12,283 bases of DNA from Erysipelotrichaceae bacterium (GCA_024684175.1 JAIKXJ010000059.1:1-12283); one strand, 5' to 3'; numbered from the stretch's first letter, positions 1 through 7,377 are shown. Numbers and translations: made by a program. Notes: generated by a model from the sequence alone, not told the origin.

Positions 1-614
<614 letters not shown>

Positions 615-620
615 TATACG

Positions 621-646
621 CTGAAAGAAAAGGCTCTTTGAGCCTT
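621..646 (-). terminator. Intrinsic terminator of the hybrid histidine kinase gene
   Basis: A perfect 7-bp hairpin (AAGGCTC, loop AAA, GAGCCTT; bases 630-646) starts four bases after the kinase stop codon. On the minus strand it is followed by TTCTTTC. It ends only a few bases before the mutY start, so it separates the kinase from mutY. Confidence 0.75.
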
Positions 647-650
647 ATAC

Positions 651-2963
651 CTATCGGATCAGATTCTGCAGAGTCTCAAACAAGACATCCGGTTCCACCG
701 GCTTGGACAGGTGGGCATTGAGCCCCGCCTGCAGAGAACGCTGTACGTCTTCGTCAAAGGCGTTGGCCGTCAAAGCGATGATCGGGATCGACTCCGCATC
801 TTCCCTGCCGGAGCTGCGGATCGCCTTGCTGGCGGAAATGCCGTCCATCTCCGGCATGCGCATATCCATTAAGACCGCGTAATAGTAGCCGGCCTCATGT
901 GCCAGATATTTATCCAGAGCGATCTTGCCGTTTTCGGCCAGGTCGCATTCGATCTCTCTTAAGGACAAGACCATCTTCATGATCTGGGCGTTGATCTCCA
1001 CATCCTCAGCCAGCAGGACCCGTCTTCCCTTGAGTTCGACGGTCTCGTTCACGATCTTCTCGTTCTTGCGCTTGAACGCTTCCCTGAATTCCTCCAGGAC
1101 CGTCCCGGCAAACAAAGGCTTGGCGACGAACGAATCGACACCGGCCCCTCTGGCTTCATCGGCGACCTCGTCCCAGTTGAACGATGTCAGGATAATGATC
1201 GGCGTATCGTGTCCGACGATGCTGCGGATCTGCCGGCTGACCTCGACGCCGTCCATCTCCGGCATCTTCCAGTCGACCAGGATCAGATCATAGTCGCTTC
1301 TTCGGCCGTGAGCGATCTTGACTTTCTCCACGCCTTCCTGACCGGACATCGCCGTATCGCAGCTGATGCCGACCTGGCTCAAAACGATACCGGCATGTTC
1401 CAGAGCGATCTCATCGTCATCGATGACCAAGACATTCAAAGAATGCGGATCGAGCTCATCGCTTTCCAAGGCGCTGTCCTTGCGTTTGGACTCCTTCAGC
1501 GTCAGCATCACCGTAAATGTCGAACCCTTGCCTTTTTCGCTTTCCACCTCGATGGACCCGTTCATCAGTTCCACGATGGACTTGGTGATCGGCATGCCCA
1601 GACCGGTCGAACCGTACTTTGAGGTGGAAGAAGAATCCTCCTGCGAGAAAGAATCGAAGATATGCGGCAGGTAATCCTTCGACATGCCGATGCCCGTATC
1701 GGAAATGACGAACTTCAGTGTCGCCTGATCGTCATAACGCTTTCCTTCCTCGATCAGAAAATCGACGCTTCCCCCTTCCGGTGTGAATTTGACGGCATTG
1801 CCTAAGATATTCAATAAAGCCTGCCGGATCTTCATCTCATCGCCGATGTAATAATCGTCGACTTTCCCTTCGATGCGGCAGTCATAGTTCAGTCCCTTCT
1901 CCCGGCATTGGCCGGAGATCATCGTATTGACCTGTTCGAGGACTCTGGCAAAAGAGAACTCCTCATTGCGTATGACCATCCTGCCCGATTCGATGCGCGA
2001 CATATCCAGGATGTCGTTGATGATCGACAGCAGATGCTGGGCCGAACTGTCGATCCGCACCAGGTGATCTTTCACTCTGTCAGTCGTGTCGGGATCGTTC
2101 AAGGCGATGCTGTTGAGACCGATGATCGCATTGAGCGGCGTACGGATCTCGTGCGACATATTCGAAAGGAAAGCGGTCTTGGCCTTATTGGCCTGTTCGG
2201 CTGCCGACAGGGCATCTCTTAAAGCTTCCCTGTTTTCCGCAAGCTCCTTCTTCTGTTCCCGCTCCCGCTGTATCGAAAGCTCCAGTTCCCTCCGGTATTC
2301 TTCCTTCTCGTCTTCCACGACATAACTGTGAAGGACGCAGGTCCCCAGCATATAGCCCATCGCGTAGTACGGCAGCAGCGGATAAAAGACCTGGATGGCG
2401 ATCAAGACGACCATTGCGATGCCGAACAGTCCGATCGTCAGATTGCGCCGCCGCAAAGAACCTTCGCTCTTCAAAGCCGCCGAGATCGTATAGACCGAAG
2501 TCAGCAAAAACAAAACGATCTGTATCGCCAACGTCAGATATCTCGCCTTGCCCGCATGATAAGCACCGCTCTCATCGAAATAAAACAAAACCGGCACAAA
2601 GAAATTGACGATGACCGTCAGGACCTCAAAAATGAGAAAGAGCTTCCCTGCTTTGGCGATGAACGAACTGAACGCATCTTTCGCTCCCAGATAAGAGACG
2701 ACGTAGCGCGTCCAAAGCATCACGGCCGCAGCCATCGCTATGAAATGAAGTGCCGTGTCGCCGTACAGGATACCGGTCAGTTTTTCCTGTTCCAGGATCC
2801 CCCAAAGCATATCGGTGACATAGTAGGAAAGCACGCCGAAAAGGAAGTAGCGATAATACCGCTGCGACTGCTTTTCCGTTTCTTTTTTGCGATGCCAAAG
2901 GACATCCCTGTTGATCATCAGCAGGATGATGCTCGCAAGGATCCCGATGATCGAGTACGTCAT
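651..2963 (-). CDS. Membrane-bound hybrid sensor histidine kinase with two receiver domains
   Basis: 770-residue two-component sensor. The N-terminal 1-217 is hydrophobic with about seven predicted membrane segments (near 3-19, 40-57, 70-92, 107-128, 143-162, 173-193, 199-216) and no large extracellular domain, so it probably senses within the membrane. A charged coiled coil (218-262) leads to the HisKA dimerisation helix with SHEIRTP, phosphoacceptor His271. The HATPase_c domain follows with an N box near 380-395, DTGIGM (422-427) and GSTGLGM (451-457). Receiver 1 (about 508-630) has acidic residues D515-D517, phosphoacceptor Asp564, Thr593 and Lys615. Receiver 2 (about 646-770) has E653/D654, Asp700, Thr732 and Lys754. 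Both look intact. There is no HPt or DNA-binding output domain and no adjacent response regulator, so the phosphorelay partner is elsewhere. The start is supported by GGGGGA six bases upstream. Ligand unknown. Confidence 0.93.
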   Translation of the reverse strand: MTYSIIGILASIILLMINRDVLWHRKKETEKQSQRYYRYFLFGVLSYYVTDMLWGILEQEKLTGILYGDTALHFIAMAAAVMLWTRYVVSYLGAKDAFSSFIAKAGKLFLIFEVLTVIVNFFVPVLFYFDESGAYHAGKARYLTLAIQIVLFLLTSVYTISAALKSEGSLRRRNLTIGLFGIAMVVLIAIQVFYPLLPYYAMGYMLGTCVLHSYVVEDEKEEYRRELELSIQREREQKKELAENREALRDALSAAEQANKAKTAFLSNMSHEIRTPLNAIIGLNSIALNDPDTTDRVKDHLVRIDSSAQHLLSIINDILDMSRIESGRMVIRNEEFSFARVLEQVNTMISGQCREKGLNYDCRIEGKVDDYYIGDEMKIRQALLNILGNAVKFTPEGGSVDFLIEEGKRYDDQATLKFVISDTGIGMSKDYLPHIFDSFSQEDSSSTSKYGSTGLGMPITKSIVELMNGSIEVESEKGKGSTFTVMLTLKESKRKDSALESDELDPHSLNVLVIDDDEIALEHAGIVLSQVGISCDTAMSGQEGVEKVKIAHGRRSDYDLILVDWKMPEMDGVEVSRQIRSIVGHDTPIIILTSFNWDEVADEARGAGVDSFVAKPLFAGTVLEEFREAFKRKNEKIVNETVELKGRRVLLAEDVEINAQIMKMVLSLREIECDLAENGKIALDKYLAHEAGYYYAVLMDMRMPEMDGISASKAIRSSGREDAESIPIIALTANAFDEDVQRSLQAGLNAHLSKPVEPDVLFETLQNLIR

Positions 2964-3046
2964 GTCTTTCCCCCGTCAGTCAGATCGTTATGATCGTTGA
3001 TTGTGCATTCCATCGGCCGAATACCCGAATTTGTTTCCTAAGTTTC

Positions 3047-3052
3047 ATTATA
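3047..3052 (-). promoter_or_regulatory. Likely -10 box for the histidine kinase gene
   Basis: A perfect TATAAT on the minus strand, about 85 bases upstream of the kinase ATG. The -35 region is poor (TTACAC at an 18-base spacing is the nearest candidate), so the promoter may need an activator. The intergenic stretch 2964-3110 otherwise holds the ribosome binding site near 2970 and the weak hairpin after the DUF1801 gene. Confidence 0.5.
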
Positions 3053-3084
3053 CTTTGAAACAAGCCCTTTGTGTAAGAATCCCG

Positions 3085-3118
3085 GTCAAATTAAGAAAGA
3101 TGTGAAGATCTCATCTTC
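3085..3118 (-). terminator. Weak terminator-like hairpin after the DUF1801 gene
   Basis: On the minus strand AAGATG (9-base loop) CATCTT forms a 6-bp stem (3097-3117), followed by TTCTTAATTTGA. A competing palindrome GAAGAT-GAG-ATCTTC (3104-3118) uses the same bases, and both span the stop codon at 3111-3113. The stem is AT-rich and the U-tract interrupted, so this is tentative. Confidence 0.35.
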
Positions 3119-3515
3119 CGTATTCTTTCTCACACCACCTTGCGATCTTCATGATCAGTTCCTCCGGAAGCTTTTTCCCGTAAGGAAAACGGATCGTCCC
3201 CTTGGAATGATCGTAGTCTTTAAGCTCTTCTTCAAAGACACCTGTCGCTTCTCCTCCCGGATAAAGACCGATGTGCTTCTTGGAAGCGGCGAAGTGGATG
3301 AGATTGACGCCTTTCTTATACGTCGGCATCGACCAGGAGATACGCTCTTTCGCTTCGGGGATGGCCTCCTTCAGGATCCTTCGCATTTCATTCAGTTCCC
3401 CTCTGACAGCTTCATCCTGTGCCTCGATGTATTCATCGACCGTTTCCGGCTTGCCGCAGTAATGCGGCTGATCCTTTTTCGCAAATGTCCTACCGCACTT
3501 TTCACACTTCCACAT
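3111..3515 (-). CDS. Zinc-finger plus DUF1801 (YdhG/frataxin-like fold) protein
   Basis: 134 residues from the chosen start. Residues 1-21 form a small zinc-binding motif, C4-x2-C7-x10-H18-x-C20. Residues about 28-130 match the DUF1801 family, with the signatures SWSMPTYK (60-67), HIGLYPG (81-87) and KGTIRFP (105-111). DUF1801 includes B. subtilis YdhG/Fra, described as a frataxin-like iron chaperone. Whether this zinc-finger version handles iron is not shown by the sequence. The ATG at 3515 is preferred over an upstream one at 3569 because GGAGAGG sits just before it, and because the upstream extension would run through the terminator of the preceding gene. It is probably a single-gene unit; the upstream SIS operon ends in a strong hairpin. 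The family is confident, the role is not. Confidence 0.85.
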   Translation of the reverse strand: MWKCEKCGRTFAKKDQPHYCGKPETVDEYIEAQDEAVRGELNEMRRILKEAIPEAKERISWSMPTYKKGVNLIHFAASKKHIGLYPGGEATGVFEEELKDYDHSKGTIRFPYGKKLPEELIMKIARWCEKEYGR

Positions 3516-3543
3516 GATCCTCTCCTTCCTTTTCCCAAAAGAA

Positions 3544-3575
3544 AGGCACATGGCCTTTCGATCATCCATGTGCCT
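3544..3575. terminator. Strong hairpin terminator of the SIS triplet operon
   Basis: A perfect 10-bp stem (AGGCACATGG / CCATGTGCCT) with a 12-base loop, 14 bases after the last SIS stop codon. On the minus strand, an A-rich run precedes it and TTCTTTT follows immediately. On the plus strand it is followed, after a few bases, by seven Ts, so it could work in both directions, although no plus-strand gene reads into it here. Confidence 0.85.
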
Positions 3576-3589
3576 GTATATTTTTTTAA

Positions 3590-4309
3590 TCAGAAATGTT
3601 TGACTCTTCCCTTGAAGTGCTCGTAGATGGCATCGTTGTCAAAACCGTCGACGTTCTGTGACTGGAAGACGTACGGACGCTTGCCGTGCGACAAAACGAT
3701 CCTGATCGCTTCGGAAACGATCGTATCGACTAAGAACATCGTGACGATCGAAGATGCCGGACCGGTCTTGATGCCGTCAAGATCCAGTGTCGCATCGCCT
3801 GCCGGAACGCAGGTATCGACGATACAGTCGGCACATTCAAACAGACGCTTTCCGGACGGATGTCTCGAAGTCTGGTTCTTCGACTGTTCGACATTGGTCA
3901 GAGCGACCACATAAACGCCTTCCTTCTGGCAGCGCATCGCCATTTCGATCGGCATCGCATTCCTGCCGGAATTGGACGTGATGATCATCATATCGCCCTT
4001 TTCGATGTTGTAGGAATCATAGATGACATCCGAGACGCCCGGTGTCTTTTCCATCGCTCCGGAACGCTGTGCACCAAACGAAGTCAGAGTATCGGGATCC
4101 AGCATCGCATCGACGTTGCCCAGGCCGCCGGCTCTGGCAAACAATTCGATCCCCAGCATGTGGGAATGTCCCGTACCGAAGGTATGGATGACCTTGTCGT
4201 TCTCGATGTTTTCCGCGACCTTCTGTGCCAGCAGGTCGATGACATCTTTATTCTTTTCTTCTGCCTTTTTCAGCAGTTCGATAATCTTATCGCCATATTC
4301 GTAGATCAT
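3590..4309 (-). CDS. SIS-domain sugar isomerase-like protein (UPF0309-type), third gene of triplet
   Basis: 239-residue cytosolic protein with one SIS (sugar isomerase) domain, the fold that binds phosphosugars in isomerases, deglycases and etherases. Signature loops are intact: FGTGHSH (44-50), SNSGRNAMPIE (112-122), RHPSGKRLFECAD (149-161) and CVPAGDA (167-173). The C-terminal segment has the family-typical SQNVDGFDN (217-225) and a GR-rich end. Of the four paralogues in the window this one looks most like a canonical UPF0309-type 'sugar isomerase domain' protein; the substrate is not established for the family. Its ATG overlaps the stop codon of the preceding SIS gene (TAATG), with AGGGGAGAG just upstream, indicating translational coupling. 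A strong terminator follows. It could act in a complex with the two SIS proteins encoded before it. Confidence 0.9.
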   Translation of the reverse strand: MIYEYGDKIIELLKKAEEKNKDVIDLLAQKVAENIENDKVIHTFGTGHSHMLGIELFARAGGLGNVDAMLDPDTLTSFGAQRSGAMEKTPGVSDVIYDSYNIEKGDMMIITSNSGRNAMPIEMAMRCQKEGVYVVALTNVEQSKNQTSRHPSGKRLFECADCIVDTCVPAGDATLDLDGIKTGPASSIVTMFLVDTIVSEAIRIVLSHGKRPYVFQSQNVDGFDNDAIYEHFKGRVKHF

Positions 4310-5037
4310 TAGGCTCTCCCCTCATATTTCTTTTTTATTTCCGCGTCATGTTTCTCATCGCCCGTCAGGACCGGCAGCTCATGGCCGTCTTCCTTCAGGA
4401 TCTCGATGACTCGCGCCGCCATGGACTGGGCGATGCAGTTGTTGCAGATGGAGGAGACGGAACAGACTTTTGCCACGCCCTCCGTTTCCAACAAGGCATC
4501 TCCGTGCGGACCGCAGTTGTCGATGACGATGTCACCGAATTCATAGAGCTTCTTGCCGGACGGATGTCTCGGCTCTTCGGCCAAAGTGTGTTTCATCGAC
4601 GTGATGATCACGACCTTGTGGCCGTTCTTCTTCGCCAGATCGGCGATGTCGATGACGATACCGTTGATCCCCGAATTGGAGATGACGATGAAGACATCCT
4701 GCGGCTTGATATCGTAAAGATCATAAAGCTTGGAAGCTACGCCCGGTTTTCTTTCGAAGATGTTCTTCTTATCCATGAACTCATCGACTGAGACACCGCC
4801 CTTCGTGACGAAGTCGGACATCTCCATGATGTGGATCGGCACCAGCGCACCCGGACGGTCCTTGATATCGATGCCCAGACCGACGGAATGGCCCGAACCG
4901 AAGACATGGACCACGCCTCCGTTTTCGATGCATTCAGCGATCAGTTTGGCTGTCTTTTCGATATTGTCTTTCTGTGTCGCATAAAGCTCATCCAAAAGAG
5001 CTTTCATTTCATCCTTGAAACGTTTTGCGTCGATCAT
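4309..5037 (-). CDS. SIS-domain sugar isomerase-like protein, second gene of triplet
   Basis: 242 residues, one SIS domain, same family as its neighbours. Intact loops: VFGSGHS (45-51), VISNSGINGIVID (118-130), RHPSGKKLYEFGD (157-169) and DNCGPHGDA (173-181). The family-typical C-terminal NVDG segment is replaced by a shorter, charged tail. Between residues 66 and 100 it has IHIMEMSDFVTKGG instead of the RAGGL-type stretch of the other copies, so its pocket may differ. The start is well supported by GGAAGGAGG upstream, and the ATG overlaps the stop of the preceding SIS gene (TGATG). Its own stop overlaps the next start. Reaction unknown; phosphosugar binding is inferred from the family. Confidence 0.9.
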   Translation of the reverse strand: MIDAKRFKDEMKALLDELYATQKDNIEKTAKLIAECIENGGVVHVFGSGHSVGLGIDIKDRPGALVPIHIMEMSDFVTKGGVSVDEFMDKKNIFERKPGVASKLYDLYDIKPQDVFIVISNSGINGIVIDIADLAKKNGHKVVIITSMKHTLAEEPRHPSGKKLYEFGDIVIDNCGPHGDALLETEGVAKVCSVSSICNNCIAQSMAARVIEILKEDGHELPVLTGDEKHDAEIKKKYEGRA

Positions 5038-5756
5038 CAGCGGATCCTCCTTCCATACGGGTCAGTCAGAGAATTATTGTGTACATCGGCGCCCTTGACG
5101 TTCGCCGACAGCAGGACCGGAGCTTCCATCTTGTGATCGATGAAATATCTGTAGACCTCCGCCGTCAGCATCTGGGCCATGACATTGGAGACTGTCGAAG
5201 ACAGCTGTCCGACACAAGTTCCGTCGATATCCAGAGCCAGATCGGGATCCTCAGACCCCATATCGAGCCATAAGTCGCAATAGTCCAACAAGGTGCCTTT
5301 CACGGCATCATACGACTTCCTGTTGACGACAGCGACGACCTTCTGACCTCTTTCTTTGGCGCGTCTCGCCAGCTCGACTGCCAGCGGTTCATTGCCATAG
5401 AAACTGACCAGGCAATAGACGTCACGGTCATCGAGGTCATAGACTTCCGCAAAACGGTCGGCAACGGAAAGATCCTCATAGATCTTGCCGGAATCGATGT
5501 CCTTCTGATCGATCTTCTCTTTCAAAACAAGATCCTTTAGCCGCAGGGCATGATACAGAGCGATGCCTCCTGCCCGGTAATTGAGTTCGTTGACGAACTC
5601 TTCGCCATGCCTTACACCGAACAGCTGTACGATACCGCCGGCATTCATACATTCGCCGAAAAGAGCGGCGATCTGTGTCAGTTTTTCAGCCTGCTTATCA
5701 TAAGCTTCTTCGATCTTGTCCTTGAGCAGATCGAAGTACTGCTTTTTCACATCCAT
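5037..5756 (-). CDS. Divergent SIS-domain paralogue with degenerate sugar-binding loops, first gene of triplet
   Basis: 239 residues from the ATG at 5756, matching the 239-249 of its paralogues. Upstream in-frame ATGs are unlikely because the nearest lies inside the TATAAT box. It aligns along its length with the other SIS proteins: RAGGIALYHA (61-70) corresponds to their RAGGL region, and SANVKGADVHNNSL (217-230) is the canonical family C-terminus. The two signature loops are lost: FGTGHSH is FGVRHGE (46-52), and SNSGxN is SFYGNEP (118-124). The RHPSGK loop is also gone. The reading frame is intact, with no stop or frameshift. It may be a non-catalytic partner or an enzyme with a changed substrate. 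The ribosome binding site (AAGGAAGG) is about 17 bases from this ATG, further than usual, and a mini-ORF lies between. Confidence 0.87.
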   Translation of the reverse strand: MDVKKQYFDLLKDKIEEAYDKQAEKLTQIAALFGECMNAGGIVQLFGVRHGEEFVNELNYRAGGIALYHALRLKDLVLKEKIDQKDIDSGKIYEDLSVADRFAEVYDLDDRDVYCLVSFYGNEPLAVELARRAKERGQKVVAVVNRKSYDAVKGTLLDYCDLWLDMGSEDPDLALDIDGTCVGQLSSTVSNVMAQMLTAEVYRYFIDHKMEAPVLLSANVKGADVHNNSLTDPYGRRIR

Positions 5757-5787
5757 ATGATCTGTATTACCATCCTTCCTTATCCTC

Positions 5788-5793
5788 ATTATA
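5788..5793 (-). promoter_or_regulatory. -10 box of the SIS triplet operon
   Basis: A perfect TATAAT on the minus strand, 31 bases upstream of the first SIS ATG. The expected -35 position (about 5811-5816, CGTTTA) is a poor match and lies inside the dyad at 5806-5818, which suggests that a regulator controls this promoter. Confidence 0.6.
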
Positions 5794-5805
5794 CGCCTAA
5801 GCAGT

Positions 5806-5818
5806 ACCGGTAAACGGT
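5806..5818. promoter_or_regulatory. Dyad-symmetric element, candidate shared operator
   Basis: ACCG-GTAAA-CGGT, centred on base 5812. It lies between two divergent -10 boxes and covers the expected -35 positions of both. Its centre is exactly midway between the start codons of the SIS operon (5754-5756) and the PTS IIA gene (5868-5870). The half-sites are only 4 bp, so the operator role is inference. Confidence 0.35.
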
Positions 5819-5834
5819 CAGTGTGCGGTTTTGA

Positions 5835-5843
5835 TGATATACT
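5835..5843 (+). promoter_or_regulatory. Extended -10 promoter of the PTS IIA gene
   Basis: TGATATACT: TG, one base, then TATACT, the extended -10 arrangement. It ends 24 bases before the IIA start codon. The expected -35 sequence (CGGTCA near 5815) is poor, consistent with an extended -10 promoter or with activator control. Confidence 0.55.
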
Positions 5844-5867
5844 AAAGTAAATGGGGGTACAAATCAT

Positions 5868-6278
5868 ATGAAAGGTATTGTGATCACAAGCCACGGTCCG
5901 ATGGCACAAGGGATCCTCGAAACTTCAAAACTGTTTTTCGGCGAGCAGCCGCAGATGAAAGCCTGCTGCCTTTTTGCAGAAGATAATCCCGACGATTTCG
6001 TCGATACACTGAAAGATGCCGTGAAGGAAGTCGATACGGGTGACGGCGTCATCGTCTTCTGCGACATGTTGTTCGGTTCACCGTGCAACTGCATGGCCAG
6101 GATCGTTGCCGAAGATCTTGAAAACGACAAGCTGCAGGTCATCACCGGTGTCAACCTGGCGATGATCCTTCAGATCCTTTCGGTCCGGGAGGCCGCCGAC
6201 TGCGAAGTCGAAGAACTGCTCAGATCCGGAACGGACGGCATCGCCGATCTCAAAGCGGTCTTAAAAGCCAATATGTAG
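5868..6278 (+). CDS. PTS mannose/fructose-family (EIIA-Man type) IIA component, orphan
   Basis: 136-residue cytosolic phosphocarrier of the mannose-type sugar phosphotransferase system. It would accept phosphate from HPr-P and pass it to an EIIB. The start MKGIVITSHG places the conserved phospho-acceptor at His9, and FCDMLFGSPCN (64-74) matches the family's D-x-x-GGSP-x-N motif. Length is that of a free-standing IIA domain. No EIIB, EIIC or EIID gene is in the window, so its partners are elsewhere or it has a regulatory role. It is transcribed divergently from the SIS triplet over a shared 111-base region. The ribosome binding site is a G-run (5853-5857) ten bases before the ATG. Two CxC-like pairs (Cys33-Cys34, Cys73/Cys75) are visible without a known role. 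DhaM-type IIA is less likely. Confidence 0.9.
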   Translation: MKGIVITSHGPMAQGILETSKLFFGEQPQMKACCLFAEDNPDDFVDTLKDAVKEVDTGDGVIVFCDMLFGSPCNCMARIVAEDLENDKLQVITGVNLAMILQILSVREAADCEVEELLRSGTDGIADLKAVLKANM

Positions 6279-6300
6279 ATCGGACATTTGTCCAAGTCAG

Positions 6301-6333
6301 AAAACAGCACAGTCTTGAACTGTGCTGTTTTTT
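6301..6333. terminator. Bidirectional intrinsic terminator between convergent genes
   Basis: A perfect 13-bp stem (AAAACAGCACAGT / ACTGTGCTGTTTT) with loop CTTGA. Ts follow on the plus strand (TTTTTT) and TTTTC on the minus strand. It lies 22 bases after the PTS IIA stop and 19 bases after the serine hydrolase stop, so it serves both converging genes. Confidence 0.92.
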
Positions 6334-6352
6334 ACATAATAGAGTAACTCCT

Positions 6353-7345
6353 TTATTTTCCGACCGCCGGCAGGATCACTTTTTCGATGAAGTCCACCCG
6401 GTCGAAGATCCGCGGTTTGAAAGTCCCGGTGATGCCGACGGAGACGTTGTTCTCTTTATCGACATAGATGATGTTGCCCGAATCACCGATCGCCGCATAG
6501 ACATCCCGGTCATCGAAGGGCTTATACCACAGATAACCGTAGTTCATATGACCGAAGCGCTCATCGAGCTTATGGTGTACCGCCGTCATTTCCCTGAGAT
6601 AGTCTTCGGAAACGATCCGCTTTCCCTTGTATATACCGTCATTGAGCACCGTCATGCCGATCTTCGCCAGATCCCGGGCACTCAGACACAGTCCCCAGCC
6701 GGCCGTGACGGTACCTGCAGGATCGCAATACCATTCACTCTTCCGGGGACCCTTGTTCATGAAGAAAGCGAACTGATCTTCCTTGCTGCTGTCCCCATGG
6801 ACGACATGTTCCGGGATGCCCAGCGGAAGGAAAAGATTTTGATTGGCAAAATCGATACATTTTTCCTTGCTTGCGTTTTCGATGATGCCGGAAAGGATCT
6901 GTATGCCCAGCGTCGCATACTTGAATTCTCCCGTCAGACCCTTTCTTCCGCCCAGCAGATCCAGGGCAGCCAGTGTCCAGTCGCTTGATGTGCAGACCTT
7001 CGTCCATGGCTCCGACTTGTACTTGTACGGTGCGCTCATCGTCAGCAGATGACGCAAAGTCACATCATAGATCGTCTTTTCTCCGCGTCTGACCTCATAG
7101 TCCGGGAAAAAGTCCAGTACCTTCTGGCCGACGTCTCTGATATATCCTTTGTCGATCGCGATCCCGGTCAGCAGTGACATGACACCTTTGGTGACCGAGT
7201 TGACATTGACCGGATCGTCCTTTTCATAACCGTGCCAGCTGTCTTCATAAATGAGCGACTCACTGTCAGCGACAGCGATCTGACAGATGTTGCTTTCGTT
7301 GCCGCTGCCTGTTTCGATGTATTCGTGCAAAGCTTCTTTTCTCAT
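6353..7345 (-). CDS. Serine hydrolase of the class C beta-lactamase/PBP-like fold
   Basis: 330 residues from the ATG at 7345, chosen because AAGGAGAACG sits at the right distance; an upstream ATG at 7378 overlaps the -10 box. The S-x-x-K motif is SVTK (Ser50, Lys53, the expected nucleophile and base). The second motif position carries Tyr143 in YATLG instead of the classic Y-x-N. The third, KTG-equivalent motif is probably GDSGN (287-291). The stretch TLRHLLTMSAP is typical of this family, which includes esterases, D-amino peptidases and penicillin-recognising enzymes. No signal peptide or membrane anchor is visible, so it is probably cytosolic and unlikely to be a true resistance beta-lactamase. 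It has its own promoter and shares a bidirectional terminator with the IIA gene. Substrate unknown. Confidence 0.88.
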   Translation of the reverse strand: MRKEALHEYIETGSGNESNICQIAVADSESLIYEDSWHGYEKDDPVNVNSVTKGVMSLLTGIAIDKGYIRDVGQKVLDFFPDYEVRRGEKTIYDVTLRHLLTMSAPYKYKSEPWTKVCTSSDWTLAALDLLGGRKGLTGEFKYATLGIQILSGIIENASKEKCIDFANQNLFLPLGIPEHVVHGDSSKEDQFAFFMNKGPRKSEWYCDPAGTVTAGWGLCLSARDLAKIGMTVLNDGIYKGKRIVSEDYLREMTAVHHKLDERFGHMNYGYLWYKPFDDRDVYAAIGDSGNIIYVDKENNVSVGITGTFKPRIFDRVDFIEKVILPAVGK

Positions 7346-7377
7346 CCTGACGTTCTCCTTTTCCTCTGTATGATCCA

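Noticed and set aside
2328..2993. A 221-codon plus-strand open frame rich in Asp, Arg and Gln
   Set aside because: It is antisense to the membrane region of the histidine kinase; the composition is the typical reverse-complement shadow of hydrophobic codons.
3860..4312. Plus-strand open frames across the SIS triplet (also 4348-4791)
   Set aside because: They are antisense to well-conserved SIS genes with ribosome binding sites and coupled starts; no credible start signals on the plus strand.
5037..5756. First SIS gene as a pseudogene
   Set aside because: The frame is full length with no stops, has coupled translation to the next gene and a conserved C-terminus; only the signature loops differ, so it is listed as a divergent CDS.
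5757..5909. Longer N-terminus (51 extra codons) for the first SIS gene
   Set aside because: It would begin inside the divergent PTS IIA coding region and cross both promoters; the ATG at 5756 gives the same length as the paralogues.
6353..7345. Antibiotic-resistance beta-lactamase
   Set aside because: It has no signal peptide and lacks the Y-x-N and K-T-G motifs of true class C enzymes; the fold family is broad and mostly not resistance-related.
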